From assembly GCA_013398615.1 (NCBI GenBank), contig VZSR01003049.1, positions 356,979-420,978 on the forward strand: DNA of 64,000 nucleotides, written 5' to 3'. Made by a program: the position numbers and the translations under genes. The DNA comes from Brachypodius melanocephalos (Eukaryota > Chordata > Aves > Passeriformes > Pycnonotidae). The stretch's first letter is position 1. Each line of letters starts with the position of its first letter. This document shows, piece by piece, positions 63,212-64,000 of the stretch. The notes under the pieces were generated by a model. It was given only the letters and a program-made list of their open reading frames with translations. It was not told the DNA's origin and searched no databases.

Positions 63212-64000
63212 TAACATATGTGCATGTAAAACTATATATATATGTGTTTATTTTTTGTACTTACAAGTATTTGTACAATACAACGATTGAGAACATGGTC
63301 TATAACTGTATAAATTTCTGTGATATGTGCATTCTAAGCTAAATTAAGAAACAAAGAATCTAGAAATCTAATAATGAAATAATTACTATATGACACAAGA
63401 CAATAACATGACAAAAAATATAAAGAATAAGTTTTACATAATTTATTTTAACAGAAGAAACACTAAGATTTTCATTGTGTGGTATTTGCATGTTAAAATA
63501 CCAATGTATTTATGATAGATATTTAAGTTATTACTTGTCTTGCTCCAGGCATCATTGCAAGCAAAAAGTAATACCATTTTTCTTTTCATGTGAGCTCTAC
63601 ATATTGTACTCATGCCTATATATGCTGTGCAGCATACCAATCAATATGTTTTGCTACTTACATCAGTTTCTTATTTCTGCATAAATAGTCCCTATCTCCT
63701 TTTTCTTCCACTGACAGCATCTTCAACTGCCAAAAGCAGCAGTGAGTGAAACACTTTGTACTCTAGCTTTTTCCCCAATATGTATGTTATAGCAAATCTA
63801 CTCTCACTTTCAAAAGGAGCAGATGCCTGTAAACCATCTCTGCTAAAATTTTAAATTAAAAGTTGGAGCTTTGGGCCATGGAGACAGGAATTTATCCCCA
63901 ATGTCTAATTATTAGCTTGATGATATAGCTCCTGGTACACCTAAAAGCATATGAATACTTAATGCTGTTGTGCATAACAATATGACTAAAAGAATAGTAT
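63212..64000. other. AT-rich DNA, no gene seen
   Basis: Unique AT-rich sequence with a short (TA)n near 63232-63243. Small open frames (63443-63640 on the minus strand, 63475-63684 on the plus strand) are unrecognised. Confidence 0.5.

Noticed and set aside
1..64000. CRISPR arrays, operons, bacterial or phage systems, tRNA or rRNA genes
   Set aside because: None seen; the sequence is vertebrate nuclear DNA dominated by retroelement remnants.

Overview
This 64 kb window looks like AT-rich, gene-poor vertebrate DNA from a bird, most likely a songbird or a close relative. Three things point there: many fragments of CR1, the chicken-repeat LINE that dominates avian interspersed repeats; several LTRs resembling ERVL-type solo LTRs known from passerine and other bird genomes; and the absence of Alu, L1 or other mammalian repeats. 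The organism call rests on recognised repeat text, not on a database search.

No functional protein-coding gene, tRNA or rRNA was recognised. The longest ATG-initiated open frame is 107 codons (37549-37872); it resembles nothing I know and ends inside a tetranucleotide repeat. The window is therefore either an intergenic desert or the inside of a very long intron. No CpG island-type promoter was found; the one strongly GC-rich block (about 670-1075) is unclassified.

Layout. 1-391 is the 3' part of an LTR cut by the window edge, followed by the GC-rich block. CR1 fragments lie at 2567-2665 (-), 4459-5740 (-, long, with broken reverse transcriptase), 13788-13958 (+, old), 16041-16120 (+), 18009-18142 (+), 20061-20250 (-), 32099-32310 (-), 32625-32945 (+), 36061-36125 (-) and 62141-63211 (-, long, with broken reverse transcriptase). 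One ERVL-like LTR family is present as three partial copies: 30146-30480 (-), 38994-39136 (+) and 40266-40500 (+). A complete solo LTR of another family sits at 51396-51906 with a 5-bp target duplication. A probable further LTR is at 55946-56449, and a short LTR end at 14727-14762. Microsatellites, homopolymers and G/T-rich tracts fill part of the rest.

The most interesting leads are splice-like signals in otherwise empty DNA: a 21-nt candidate microexon with near-ideal splice sites (52939-52959), a zero-length CAG|GTAAGT junction resembling a recursive splice site (44889/44890), and two exon-like open segments behind good acceptors (46668 and 61769). All are inference from sequence and need conservation or RNA data. 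I found no evidence of a novel multi-gene system here.
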